Below, in pieces: positions 1 through 9,279 of a DNA stretch of 64,000 nt. The number at the start of each line of letters is the position of its first letter. The first letter of the stretch is position 1. The notes under the pieces were generated by a model. That model was not told the origin of the DNA and did no database searches. It worked only from the letters and a program-made list of their open reading frames with translations. Position numbers and translations under genes: made by a program. The DNA is from Bacteroidota bacterium (GTDB lineage Bacteria > Bacteroidota > Bacteroidia > B-17B0 > Aurantibacillaceae), in NCBI GenBank assembly GCA_030684395.1, contig JAUXTT010000026.1, positions 62,001 to 126,000 of the forward strand. The letters run 5' to 3'.

Positions 1-879
1 CTTCGTCAGGCAATTGCACAAGCGGTTGTTAAGGTGAGTAAACAGGAAACCATTGATGCAATTGTAAACAAAACAGTTCCAAAAGGAGATGTTTTTGAAA
101 TGGCAAAAACTGCAGGATTGTTTGCAGTAAAACGCACCAGCGATATGATCCCTGATTGTCATCCACTGCCGATTGAATTTACAGCAGTTCGTTATGAAAT
201 AAAAAAACTGGAAGTATACATTGAAATGGAAGTAAAAACCATTTACAAAACCGGCGTGGAAGTAGAAGCTATGCACGGTGTATCTGTTGTAGCACTTACC
301 ATGTACGATATGCTCAAACCAATAGATAAAGGAATTGAGATCAGCACTATTAAACTACTTGAAAAGAAAGGCGGAAAATCGTGGCATAAAACGGAAGCAC
401 ATAATTTAAAAGCTGCGGTGCTTGTTATTTCCGATTCTGTATCTGCAAATAAAAGCGTAGATAAATCAGGCAAACTGATCGTAGAAAAACTGAAACAACA
501 ATTATTTGACAATACTGCTTACGGTATTGTTCCCGATGAAATAGAAGCGATTCAAAACAAAGTGAAACAGTTTTGTAAAGAAGGAATTGATTTGATCATA
601 ACAACAGGTGGAACAGGACTTTCTCCAAGAGATGTAACACCGGAAGCAGTAGGTGAATTATTAAATAAAGAAATCCCGGGAATCATGGAAACCTCCAGAG
701 CCTACGGACAAGCAAGAACACCTTACGCGATGTTATCGAGAGGTGTGGCTGGATTTAAAGGAAACACATTGATTCTTACTTTACCAGGCTCAACAAATGG
801 AGTAAGAGAATCATTGGATTCATTGTTACCTCAATTACTACATGTGTTTAAAGTGAAAGAAGGAAAAAAACACGACTAA
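1..879 (+). CDS. moaCB: Bifunctional molybdenum cofactor biosynthesis protein MoaC/MogA(MoaB)-like, 5' truncated by window edge
   Basis: N-part has MoaC motifs (KGDVFEMAKTAGLFAVKRTSDMIPDCHPLPI, GVEVEAMHGVSVVALTMYDMLK); C-part has the MogA/MoaB motif (DLIITTGGTGLSPRDVTPEAV). Reading frame is open to base 1 (LRQAIAQAVVK...), so the GTG at 34 is not the true start. Confidence 0.93.
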   Translation, partial: LRQAIAQAVVKVSKQETIDAIVNKTVPKGDVFEMAKTAGLFAVKRTSDMIPDCHPLPIEFTAVRYEIKKLEVYIEMEVKTIYKTGVEVEAMHGVSVVALTMYDMLKPIDKGIEISTIKLLEKKGGKSWHKTEAHNLKAAVLVISDSVSANKSVDKSGKLIVEKLKQQLFDNTAYGIVPDEIEAIQNKVKQFCKEGIDLIITTGGTGLSPRDVTPEAVGELLNKEIPGIMETSRAYGQARTPYAMLSRGVAGFKGNTLILTLPGSTNGVRESLDSLLPQLLHVFKVKEGKKHD

Positions 880-1013
880 TTTTTCACCACGGAGGCACGG
901 AGAACACCGAGTTTCGCGAAGAAATTTTAAACCCGCTTTATAAAAACTTTTCGCCCTTTGTGATCCCGATAGCCATTGGGGCTTTATATTCTTGGTGGTT
1001 AAAGTTTCGGAGT

Positions 1014-1484
1014 CTAGTATTCTATCTTATCATTCTTGTTTGTCCACTCTTTAAAAGCAACTAAAGCTTCTTCACGCGACATTTGAATGAATTGGAGATT
1101 GCGTTCGTTTAATGGTTTTGCAATTTCTTTGTAAATAAAATCATCGTCGAAATTAATTTCAGCAGCATCTACTTTAGTGTTGGCATAATAAACTTTAGAT
1201 GGACGTGCCCAATAGATAGCTCCAAGGCACATAGGACAAGGTTCGCAGCTGGTGTATATTTCACAGTCGTCTAATTGAAATGTATTTAATACTTTACAGG
1301 CTTCTCTAATTGCGTTTACTTCTGCGTGTGCAGTAGGATCGTTTGAGGATGTAACAGAGTTTGCGCCTCTTGCAATTATTTTTCCGTCTTTTACAACTAC
1401 TGCTCCAAAAGGCCCACCCTTTCCTGACTTCACATTATTTATAGAAAGCTCGATTGCTTCCTTCATGAAATTTTTATTATCCAT
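1014..1484 (-). CDS. Nucleoside/guanine deaminase (CMP/dCMP deaminase zinc-binding family)
   Basis: HAEVNAIREA and CEPCPMCLGAIYWA zinc-binding motifs; C-terminus resembles guanine deaminase. Confidence 0.9.
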   Translation of the reverse strand: MDNKNFMKEAIELSINNVKSGKGGPFGAVVVKDGKIIARGANSVTSSNDPTAHAEVNAIREACKVLNTFQLDDCEIYTSCEPCPMCLGAIYWARPSKVYYANTKVDAAEINFDDDFIYKEIAKPLNERNLQFIQMSREEALVAFKEWTNKNDKIEY

Positions 1485-1711
1485 TCTTTCTTATTTGTCC
1501 CGAATATAGCTTCAGGATTTTCTTTCGAATTTACTCAAAATTCATGAAACATAAACCAATTAAAGTGTTGAAATAAGAATGAGTTTCTTGTTTGTTTATG
1601 CAACAAAAGTCATCTATCAATCTTATAATTGACAAACTCTTTCTACACGAAGTAGTTTAAACTACTTTGCTTACAATACTTAATAATTCTTCCCAGAGTA
1701 GATTCTTCTCA

Positions 1712-2140
1712 TTAAATATGTAATCTTAAAAGGTAATCCAACGAATGTTTTCCTGATCCATAAAACAAGAAACAGGCGCAGGCAATAAAGGTTAAGCCAG
1801 CTTGTAATAAGTTGTTTTCCACCATATTTCCTGAAAGATTCACAAACAATGCGGTTGCTACCATTGGCAACAGAATTAAAATGCAAACACGGGTTACTAA
1901 ACCCAATGCAATAAAAATTCCGGCGCACACGTGCAGGGTTGCCGCAACATAATGAATCGTAAGGAGGTCTGCTCCACCAAGTCCGGGTATTGACTCCAGT
2001 ACCTTTAACGTCTCTTCCGGATTACTCAGCAAATAAACGCCTTTGTAAACCAAAAAAACACCCAAAAGAACTCTCAACGCATCAACAGCTAAGTTCGTGT
2101 TTGCGTTGGCCCATTTGTTAAGTTCCAAAACTGCTTTCAT
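1712..2140 (-). CDS. DoxX family membrane protein
   Basis: 142 aa with four hydrophobic helices; RVLLGVFLVYKGVYLL...HVCAGIFIALGLVTR pattern typical of DoxX. Confidence 0.75.
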   Translation of the reverse strand: MKAVLELNKWANANTNLAVDALRVLLGVFLVYKGVYLLSNPEETLKVLESIPGLGGADLLTIHYVAATLHVCAGIFIALGLVTRVCILILLPMVATALFVNLSGNMVENNLLQAGLTFIACACFLFYGSGKHSLDYLLRLHI

Positions 2141-2565
2141 GATAAATGTTTTTTGTTAATACTTGTCACATATCCGCGTGACTTCCGGGTAAGGAATCCG
2201 CCATGTTCTTTCTGGTTTCCGGCTTAATGAACGGAACAGATTTGCACTCTTACTAACTGTTATAGAAACACGGCATTCCCTAATACAATGCTTTTATTAG
2301 TTTTACGCTTGCAATTCTATTTCGTTGCGTTTTTAAAACGTTATTACTTCCGTCATTCATTGAAAATCAAACCTATATGCAGGTGATTTTGATGAGAAAA
2401 CTCAAAAGTTAATGCGTTGCTTCATGCAAGAACAATGGTTTTTAATACTCAATTGAAGGAGAAAATTAATTTCAGGAAGAATATCTTTATGCTTAATTAC
2501 CCATTGGCTTTTAGCATTTTTTGGGTCTTGGCGATCTAAATATATTAAACCAATACTTCATGATT

Positions 2566-4437
2566 TCAATTTACCAACACCTTCACCGGATATTTAATTC
2601 CTTCCACATAAAAGTTCACAATATATTGTCCGGATCGTATTTTTTCCTCCGGAACAATATGTACGGTATTAGTAGCCATTGATTCGGAAGTGAATTGATT
2701 TTTGTAAACCACTTTACCCTCCATACTATACATTTCAATTAACACTTCATGTTCGTTCTCAATTCCGGAAAAATCCACCGAAAACTCGCCCATGTTTGGA
2801 TTTGGAAAAACAACAAAACGAATATTATTTTTCACTTCAAAGTCTACCGAAATTATAGGATGATATTCAAATGCTCCATTAAAATCTATTTGCTTGAGCC
2901 TATAATAAGACATTCCATCAGAAGGCGCATTATCTGTATACGAGTAATTCAACTGGTAGTTTGAGTTTCCATTAGTAGCTTTAGAGTCTTCCGTTCCAAT
3001 TTTTTCGAAACTTAAACCGTCAATACTTTTTTCAATTTCAAAACGGTCGCTGTTCTTTTCGGTAGCTGTTGACCAATTTAAAACCACACCATTGTTTTCA
3101 GGTGTTGCATAAAATTCCGTTAGCTCAACCGGCATAGGAGTTTGGCTGGCATTACTTGTGCCAAAAGAAAATCTGGAGCCATTATCAATATCAACTCCTG
3201 ACCACTTGTAAACAGTGCCTCCAACAAGTACAGCTCCTGAAACAGGAACCTCGTCTGTAAAAACTCCGTCGTTATCCGTGTCGATTATCAATTGCAGATC
3301 ACTCGCTGTAACACTTCCCAAGCCCGCTAAATCCAGGCTAACATCCACTGTTCCTACTTCACCAACTTCAGAAACTCTCCATACTCTTGTCATTCGTGAC
3401 TGAACACCTGCAGGAATATCTGTTATATCATTAGCTGCTACGGCGGCATTATCATGCCCAAAAATAAAATACTCACCATTGCCAAGACCTGAAGGATTAT
3501 TTATTTTCACAATACCTGTACCTTGCGCATCATTATGAATATTAGAAGCGTCAACTCTTCCAATTCCGGCTACATCATAATCAAAGTTGCCGTTTCCTGC
3601 ATTATCCATCGTATAAACATCATTTGCGGCCGCTAAACCAATATTATATTTTGCAGATAAATAGTTTTGAACTAATACTCTTTGAGCCGCATTAATACTT
3701 GTATTAAATGCGATTACTTCTGCAATATCACCTGCCCATGTTTCGGAGCCCTGTCTACCAATAGCAAATTCTGTCCATGATTTTAACGTTCCATCATAAG
3801 CAACCGTTCCTGACGCCGTCCCATTAACATTTTGATTGATTGCTGTTCCTGTATAATTACTTTCTATAATGTAGTTGGTAGAAGCAGCTGTAGTGGCAAC
3901 TAATGAAATATTACGTTGTGTACTGTTAGTTTGAGTTCCTCTTCCCCAAGGTCGATTAGCATTACTTACCCACATTCCAACTGATTTGTCTGCTCCGCCG
4001 GTTGACAAAAGTAAAGTTGCCGGAGAGCCTTGAAATATTCCCGGATTTGAGCTTGGCAAGGAAGAATAACTTACAACTGCGTAGAAGGTTGCGTTATTTC
4101 CACTTGTAATTGAGGTATTTGATATCCTGTCATCACTCCCATCAAACCTTATAACCGGGAAGCCATTTATTACTCCGGTTCTGAATGTTGGTCGTTGGCC
4201 CGCGGTTCCTTCACTAAAATTTTTTGTGTTTCCACTTTGATCATTCCACTGCCTCACGCTTTGTGTGTTGGTAGCTAAAGTTACCCCGGCGTCATTATAG
4301 GCACCGACATCCGCTTTCAGCCAGAAGACATTGGTAGCACTGGACCCCACACCCGCAGGTCCGGTTTGTGAAAAGGAAATTAAAGTTGAACTAATAAGGG
4401 TAAAGCTAAATAATCTTCTGATCATACCTGAAAACAT
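2566..4437 (-). CDS. T9SS type A sorting domain-containing protein with ConA/LamG-like domain
   Basis: Signal peptide; FWLKADVGA...WNDQSGN...FDGSDDR domain; C-terminal VVFPNPNMGEFSVDF...GQYIVNFY...VKVLVN sorting domain. Confidence 0.85.
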   Translation of the reverse strand: MFSGMIRRLFSFTLISSTLISFSQTGPAGVGSSATNVFWLKADVGAYNDAGVTLATNTQSVRQWNDQSGNTKNFSEGTAGQRPTFRTGVINGFPVIRFDGSDDRISNTSITSGNNATFYAVVSYSSLPSSNPGIFQGSPATLLLSTGGADKSVGMWVSNANRPWGRGTQTNSTQRNISLVATTAASTNYIIESNYTGTAINQNVNGTASGTVAYDGTLKSWTEFAIGRQGSETWAGDIAEVIAFNTSINAAQRVLVQNYLSAKYNIGLAAANDVYTMDNAGNGNFDYDVAGIGRVDASNIHNDAQGTGIVKINNPSGLGNGEYFIFGHDNAAVAANDITDIPAGVQSRMTRVWRVSEVGEVGTVDVSLDLAGLGSVTASDLQLIIDTDNDGVFTDEVPVSGAVLVGGTVYKWSGVDIDNGSRFSFGTSNASQTPMPVELTEFYATPENNGVVLNWSTATEKNSDRFEIEKSIDGLSFEKIGTEDSKATNGNSNYQLNYSYTDNAPSDGMSYYRLKQIDFNGAFEYHPIISVDFEVKNNIRFVVFPNPNMGEFSVDFSGIENEHEVLIEMYSMEGKVVYKNQFTSESMATNTVHIVPEEKIRSGQYIVNFYVEGIKYPVKVLVN

Positions 4438-4657
4438 TAAATTTTACAACAAGAACAATAAGGTTTAGAAAACGAATAGGTTATAACAAAGATAAAAAAA
4501 TTCCTGAGACGTCAAAATTATTCGCGGTTAATTATGGAACTGTCTCGGTTTTCACATCTCCTAGTTTGAATCACGCTAATTTGATAATTATCGTCCGGTC
4601 TTTAACAAATTTTTGCAGGTTACATTTTTATAATTAATTGAATAAAAGAAAAAAATC

Positions 4658-5647
4658 ATGAAAACATTCGCCACCGCATTTGGTAAAACTTTTTTAGTAA
4701 TTGGTTTACCTGTAAGTATCATTTTCTCTGCCTGCGCAGGATCATCAAGTGAAGAAAGAAGTGCTAATAAAAGCACTTACGATTATGCGGAGGCGCCTCC
4801 AACTGACATTTCTGCGAATGCCAAACAAGATTCGGTTTTAACTTCCAATGTATTTGCTCCAATGACAGTGGGTAAAACAAACGACTCCAATCATGTATTC
4901 ATGCGCAATGCAGATATGCGTTTCAGTGTAAAAGATGTAAGACAGGCTACTTTAGATATAGAAAAATTGGTGCGCAAATACGATGGCTTTGTAACTTACA
5001 CAAGCCTTACCGGAAATAAATACCTGAACAATTCGGTTAGAGTTAGCAAAGACAGTATAATGGAGGTATACAAAATGAATGTTACCAACGAGATCACGCT
5101 TCGTGTTCCGAATGTTAATCTCGACAGCACGTTAATTGAGCTTAACGGAATTATTGAATTTATAGACAACAGAACTATACGTGCTGATGATGTTAAGCTT
5201 CAATTGCTAGCGACCAGTCTAAAAGCAAAACGCAATTTACAACACATTAATAAACTTGACAAAAAGATCGACGATCAGGGCAAAAAACTTCCACAAACTG
5301 TACATGCATTAAACGATCTGAATTACAGTAAAACAAATTATGATGAGCAGCAACTAAATTTAATGGATCTTACAGATAAAGTTTCTTACAGCACCGTTAA
5401 GATGTATGTGTACCAACCGGAAGTTATGGAGTACAAAAAAAGCATGCTTCCTGCTATAATTAAACCTTACTCTCCTTCTTTTGGCGATAGATTAAGCTCA
5501 GCACTAAATACAGGGCTAACCATTCTTCAGGCTATCCTGTTGTTCTTTGCAACCATCTGGCCTTTGCTGTTTTTGTTTGTGATCATTTGGTTTACAACAA
5601 AATGGATAATCCGAACAAAAATTCTTGCAAGGGTTTTTAAAATTTAA
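4658..5647 (+). CDS. DUF4349 domain-containing lipoprotein
   Basis: Lipobox (SACAGSS); MRFSVKDVRQATLDIEKLVRKYDGFVTYT...LRVPNVNLDSTL and C-terminal TM helix as in DUF4349. Confidence 0.75.
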   Translation: MKTFATAFGKTFLVIGLPVSIIFSACAGSSSEERSANKSTYDYAEAPPTDISANAKQDSVLTSNVFAPMTVGKTNDSNHVFMRNADMRFSVKDVRQATLDIEKLVRKYDGFVTYTSLTGNKYLNNSVRVSKDSIMEVYKMNVTNEITLRVPNVNLDSTLIELNGIIEFIDNRTIRADDVKLQLLATSLKAKRNLQHINKLDKKIDDQGKKLPQTVHALNDLNYSKTNYDEQQLNLMDLTDKVSYSTVKMYVYQPEVMEYKKSMLPAIIKPYSPSFGDRLSSALNTGLTILQAILLFFATIWPLLFLFVIIWFTTKWIIRTKILARVFKI

Positions 5648-5671
5648 CAGGATTTTATATCAATAAAATCC

Positions 5672-6046
5672 TCAATCTCCTTCAGTTACCGGAATATCCA
5701 GAACAACCGTTTCATTGTATCGCACTCGTGTCGGAATCCCGCCTACAACCTGATAAGGCGGGGGGACGGCAAAATCTTCTCCAACGGCATATAGATAATA
5801 CTCTCCCTTATATACTCCAGGAAACTCATAATTTCCGCTAATATCCGCAGTAACTTTCGCATCATATTTAGACACATCGGTTCCCGGAGAATCTTGTGTT
5901 CCGAATTTAATATACACCGTTGCATTTGCAATTGCTTTGCTGTGATGTGCTATTTTTCCTCTGATGGTGCTTTTTCCACCTAATTCATTTTTTTTGCACG
6001 CTGTAAAAACCATAGCAAGTAGCAGGCAATAAATAACATTTTTCAT
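5672..6046 (-). CDS. Carboxypeptidase-regulatory-like (Ig-fold) lipoprotein
   Basis: Lipobox (VFTACKK); IRGKIAHHSKAIANATVYIKFG...GNYEFPGVYKGEYYLYA fold pattern. Confidence 0.65.
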   Translation of the reverse strand: MKNVIYCLLLAMVFTACKKNELGGKSTIRGKIAHHSKAIANATVYIKFGTQDSPGTDVSKYDAKVTADISGNYEFPGVYKGEYYLYAVGEDFAVPPPYQVVGGIPTRVRYNETVVLDIPVTEGD

Positions 6047-6391
6047 ATGACTGTTTTTTAATGATCAACGACTATTCGTTTAAGAAACCACTCCTCTTTT
6101 CATTCCTATTTGTTTCATCTCAAATAAGAAATATTTAGGAAAATTTTCTAAGGTAAAATTACGTTTTGTAGAGACCAAAGCCAAATGTTTTAACAGCAAT
6201 GACAATTTCGTTGGCATATTCCCAATTTCCAAATAAGGATCCATGAAAAACAAGTGTATCATACGGTCAAATCTGATCCTATACGCTGATCGAAAGCCTA
6301 AACAAAATAATGATTAGAATCATACATGTTGTTATTAAACCAAATCCATGTCATAAAAATGAAAGTTTAAAAAGTATTACATTTGTGGCAG

Positions 6392-6760
6392 ATGAAATGG
6401 TTGTTTATCATATTAATCGGGACAAGTATAATCTTACAGTCATTCAGTAAGGCAATTATTCTTGTGAATTTTCAGCTTAACAAGGACTACATTGCCAAAA
6501 ATTTGTGCGTACAGAAAAAGGTGAAAGGCAATTGTTGTCAAGGCAGCTGCCATTTGGAAAAACAATTGAAAGAGGAAGATAAACAAGAACAATCACCCGT
6601 TAATAACCTTAAAAGCATCCGGGATTTTCAGGTCTTTTGTCAAAATTGTTCTTCCTTCAGCTTAAAGCTTGAACTTGTTTTTGAAAGGGAATTTGTTCCT
6701 TTTCAAGAGTCAAAAGCACAATACCCATCCTTTTCTATTTTTCATCCACCAAAGGTTTAA
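6392..6760 (+). CDS. Small membrane-anchored Cys-rich protein upstream of TonB receptor
   Basis: N-terminal hydrophobic helix, then NLCVQKKVKGNCCQGSCHLEKQLKE. ORF track starts at TTG 6383, but ATG 6392 is more likely because a TACATTTG -7 box overlaps the TTG. Confidence 0.6.
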   Translation: MKWLFIILIGTSIILQSFSKAIILVNFQLNKDYIAKNLCVQKKVKGNCCQGSCHLEKQLKEEDKQEQSPVNNLKSIRDFQVFCQNCSSFSLKLELVFEREFVPFQESKAQYPSFSIFHPPKV

Positions 6761-6915
6761 TTAAATAAATTGTTAGCGCGAATCAGTCTACATTGACTGG
6801 TTAGGTTATTCTCTGCAAACAAGTAGGGGCAAACTCAATTCATTCGTTAATTTAATGAACCTGAACATAAGGTTCATCTCTAAAAGCTATTTATTATTTA
6901 TTTAAATCAATTCTT

Positions 6916-9279
6916 ATGAAGAAAAAGTATTGGTTAATGGCACCTTTGCTGGTGTCCATTAATTTCACCTTTGCTCAAAACATTATTTCAGGAAAAGTGT
7001 TCGACAAGGTTACCAAAGAGCCGCTCGTTGGGGTAGCGCTTATAATTCCAAGCACCCAAACAGGATGCACAACCGATATTAATGGGTCTTTCACGTTGTT
7101 AAACGATCAGTCGGTTGATAGTATTGAGGTTCGTTATATTGGTTATGAAACAGAAAGATTTAAAGCGGATCAAAAGCCACTTAAAATTGCACTTTCACCA
7201 TCAAGCAACACTATGCAGGAGATTGTTATTACAGCCAGTAGAGACGCACAAACACGTTCCGATGTTCCGATGGCTATAAACAAACTTTCTGCAACAACAA
7301 TCAACGACGCAAAACCTACTTTACTAAGTGAGTTGATCAATAAGGTTTCCGGGGTTGCTATGTTGAATTTAAACAACGAACAACATGGAATGTCGATAAG
7401 GCAACCAATGGGCACAAGCAATTACTATTTGTATATGGAAGATGGCATTCCGATGCGCCCAATGGGAGTTTTTAATCACAATGCATTAATTGAAATGAAT
7501 GTTTTTGCGATCTCCAACATCGAAGTTATAAAAGGTCCTGCTTCGTCTTTATATGGTCCGGAAGCAGTTGGTGGAGCAATTAATTTTATAACGCAAAAAC
7601 CTACTGCTGTGCTAACCGCTAAAATTGGATTGCAAGGAGATAACTTCGGTTATAAGCGTGTTCAATACGGCGCAGGTGGAATGATCACAAAAAAATTAGG
7701 TTTTTATGTGGGAGGTTTTTATGGTCAACAACGTAATAGTTGGATAACTAATTCTGACTACGATAAAAACTCAGTGAATGTGCGTCTTGATTATGATCTT
7801 ACTAAAAAAACAAAGGTGATATTAGCCGGTTCATTCAACGACTACTATTCACAAACAGGAGGAAGTGTTGACAGTGTTGCGTTTTATTCAAGAATCTATG
7901 TAAGTACAACTGATTTTACCTACAGAAAGGTTAAGTCATTAAGAACACGTTTTACCCTAGAGCACAAGTGGAATGAAAATAACAATACAACAATGCATTT
8001 GTTTTGTCGCGACAATTCTATCGGGCAAAATCCGGCTTATTCAATTCGTTGGACTACCGGGAAAACAACAGCAAGCGGTCAGGTGAATATTAACAGTGTA
8101 ACAAGTAAGGGTTTTATTCTGCAACACGCAACCACTATAAAACCAATCAGAATCAAATTAATTGCAGGGCTTAGCCTTGATAATTCTCCAACAACCTATA
8201 ACGCTTATCAGATCGATCTTAATGCGCAATTACGTGCAGGCGGATTATCTGTTGAGAAATACACAATCAGTGCAGATCGTCCCGATATTAAACTGGCGGA
8301 TTACTCAGCGGTTTTGTTGAATTATGCAGCGTACGCACAAGCAGAAATAAAACCAATAAAAAGGCTTTGCATTATTTTAGGCGGACGTTATGATGTAATG
8401 TCATTTAATTATAAAAATTATTTGGATGTGAGCTCAGGGAAAAAATCTTTCGGGCAGTTCTCTCCTAAGATCGGTGCTACTTTTAAAACATCAACTAATT
8501 CCGGTGTCTATGCTAATTTTGCAAAAGGATTTTCACCTCCGGGGCTTACCTCTATTTTTACTAAAAAGCCCAATACAAACCCTGCGGAGTTTTATTACAA
8601 CTTAAGTTCACCGCAATTCACCAATTATGAAACCGGAGCATGGTTGAATTTATTTAAAAATAAGTTAGACTTAGATATTACATTTTATCAATTGCTAGGG
8701 AAAAATGAATTGCTAAGTATTCGCCAGCCTGATAACTCCACGGATTATCAAAGTGCAGGGAAAACCACTCATCAGGGCGTAGAATACGGGGCAACGTATC
8801 GTCCAAACAAAGAATGGATGATTCGTTTTAGTGGAACAAATGCTGTTCACCGATTTGATGAATTTGTTTTAAGTACAAAGGCAAGTGATGTAGTTAAAAA
8901 TGTAAATGGCAAAATAATGCCAAGTGCACCATCCTGGATCGCGAATAGCGAAGTTATTTATAAACCCAAATATGTGAAAGGATTAAAGGTTGGATTAGAA
9001 TGGCAGCACATGAGTGCCTGGTATCAGGATCAGGTAAATACAGTAAAGTACGACAACAAAGGAGTTTTTGGTGCAAAAGGAATCAGTGTTTTAAATGCAA
9101 GGATAGGTTACCAGTGGAAAGGGATCGAAGTGTTCTCAAACATAATGAATCTTACTAACGAGCTTTACGCTTTTAATGCAACGAGAGGGAATTTACCAAG
9201 CAGTCGCACCACTTATACGCCTGCTCCACCACGTACATTTGTTTTAGGATTACAATATAATTTTACCGGAAAAAAATAA
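6916..9279 (+). CDS. TonB-dependent receptor with carboxypeptidase-like plug-preceding domain
   Basis: ISGKVFDKVTKEPLVGVALIIPST N-domain; EIVITASRDAQTRSDVP plug; IEVIKGPASSLYGPEAVGGAINFIT; C-terminal beta-barrel ending PRTFVLGLQYNF. Confidence 0.93.
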   Translation: MKKKYWLMAPLLVSINFTFAQNIISGKVFDKVTKEPLVGVALIIPSTQTGCTTDINGSFTLLNDQSVDSIEVRYIGYETERFKADQKPLKIALSPSSNTMQEIVITASRDAQTRSDVPMAINKLSATTINDAKPTLLSELINKVSGVAMLNLNNEQHGMSIRQPMGTSNYYLYMEDGIPMRPMGVFNHNALIEMNVFAISNIEVIKGPASSLYGPEAVGGAINFITQKPTAVLTAKIGLQGDNFGYKRVQYGAGGMITKKLGFYVGGFYGQQRNSWITNSDYDKNSVNVRLDYDLTKKTKVILAGSFNDYYSQTGGSVDSVAFYSRIYVSTTDFTYRKVKSLRTRFTLEHKWNENNNTTMHLFCRDNSIGQNPAYSIRWTTGKTTASGQVNINSVTSKGFILQHATTIKPIRIKLIAGLSLDNSPTTYNAYQIDLNAQLRAGGLSVEKYTISADRPDIKLADYSAVLLNYAAYAQAEIKPIKRLCIILGGRYDVMSFNYKNYLDVSSGKKSFGQFSPKIGATFKTSTNSGVYANFAKGFSPPGLTSIFTKKPNTNPAEFYYNLSSPQFTNYETGAWLNLFKNKLDLDITFYQLLGKNELLSIRQPDNSTDYQSAGKTTHQGVEYGATYRPNKEWMIRFSGTNAVHRFDEFVLSTKASDVVKNVNGKIMPSAPSWIANSEVIYKPKYVKGLKVGLEWQHMSAWYQDQVNTVKYDNKGVFGAKGISVLNARIGYQWKGIEVFSNIMNLTNELYAFNATRGNLPSSRTTYTPAPPRTFVLGLQYNFTGKK

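Noticed and set aside
2141-2565. Possible riboswitch in the 420-bp gap upstream of the DoxX gene
   Set aside because: No recognisable conserved aptamer motif by eye; would need an Infernal search to support.
6080-6262. 60-aa minus-strand ORF
   Set aside because: Short, no signal or domain, no convincing start context; could be a relic but not supportable.
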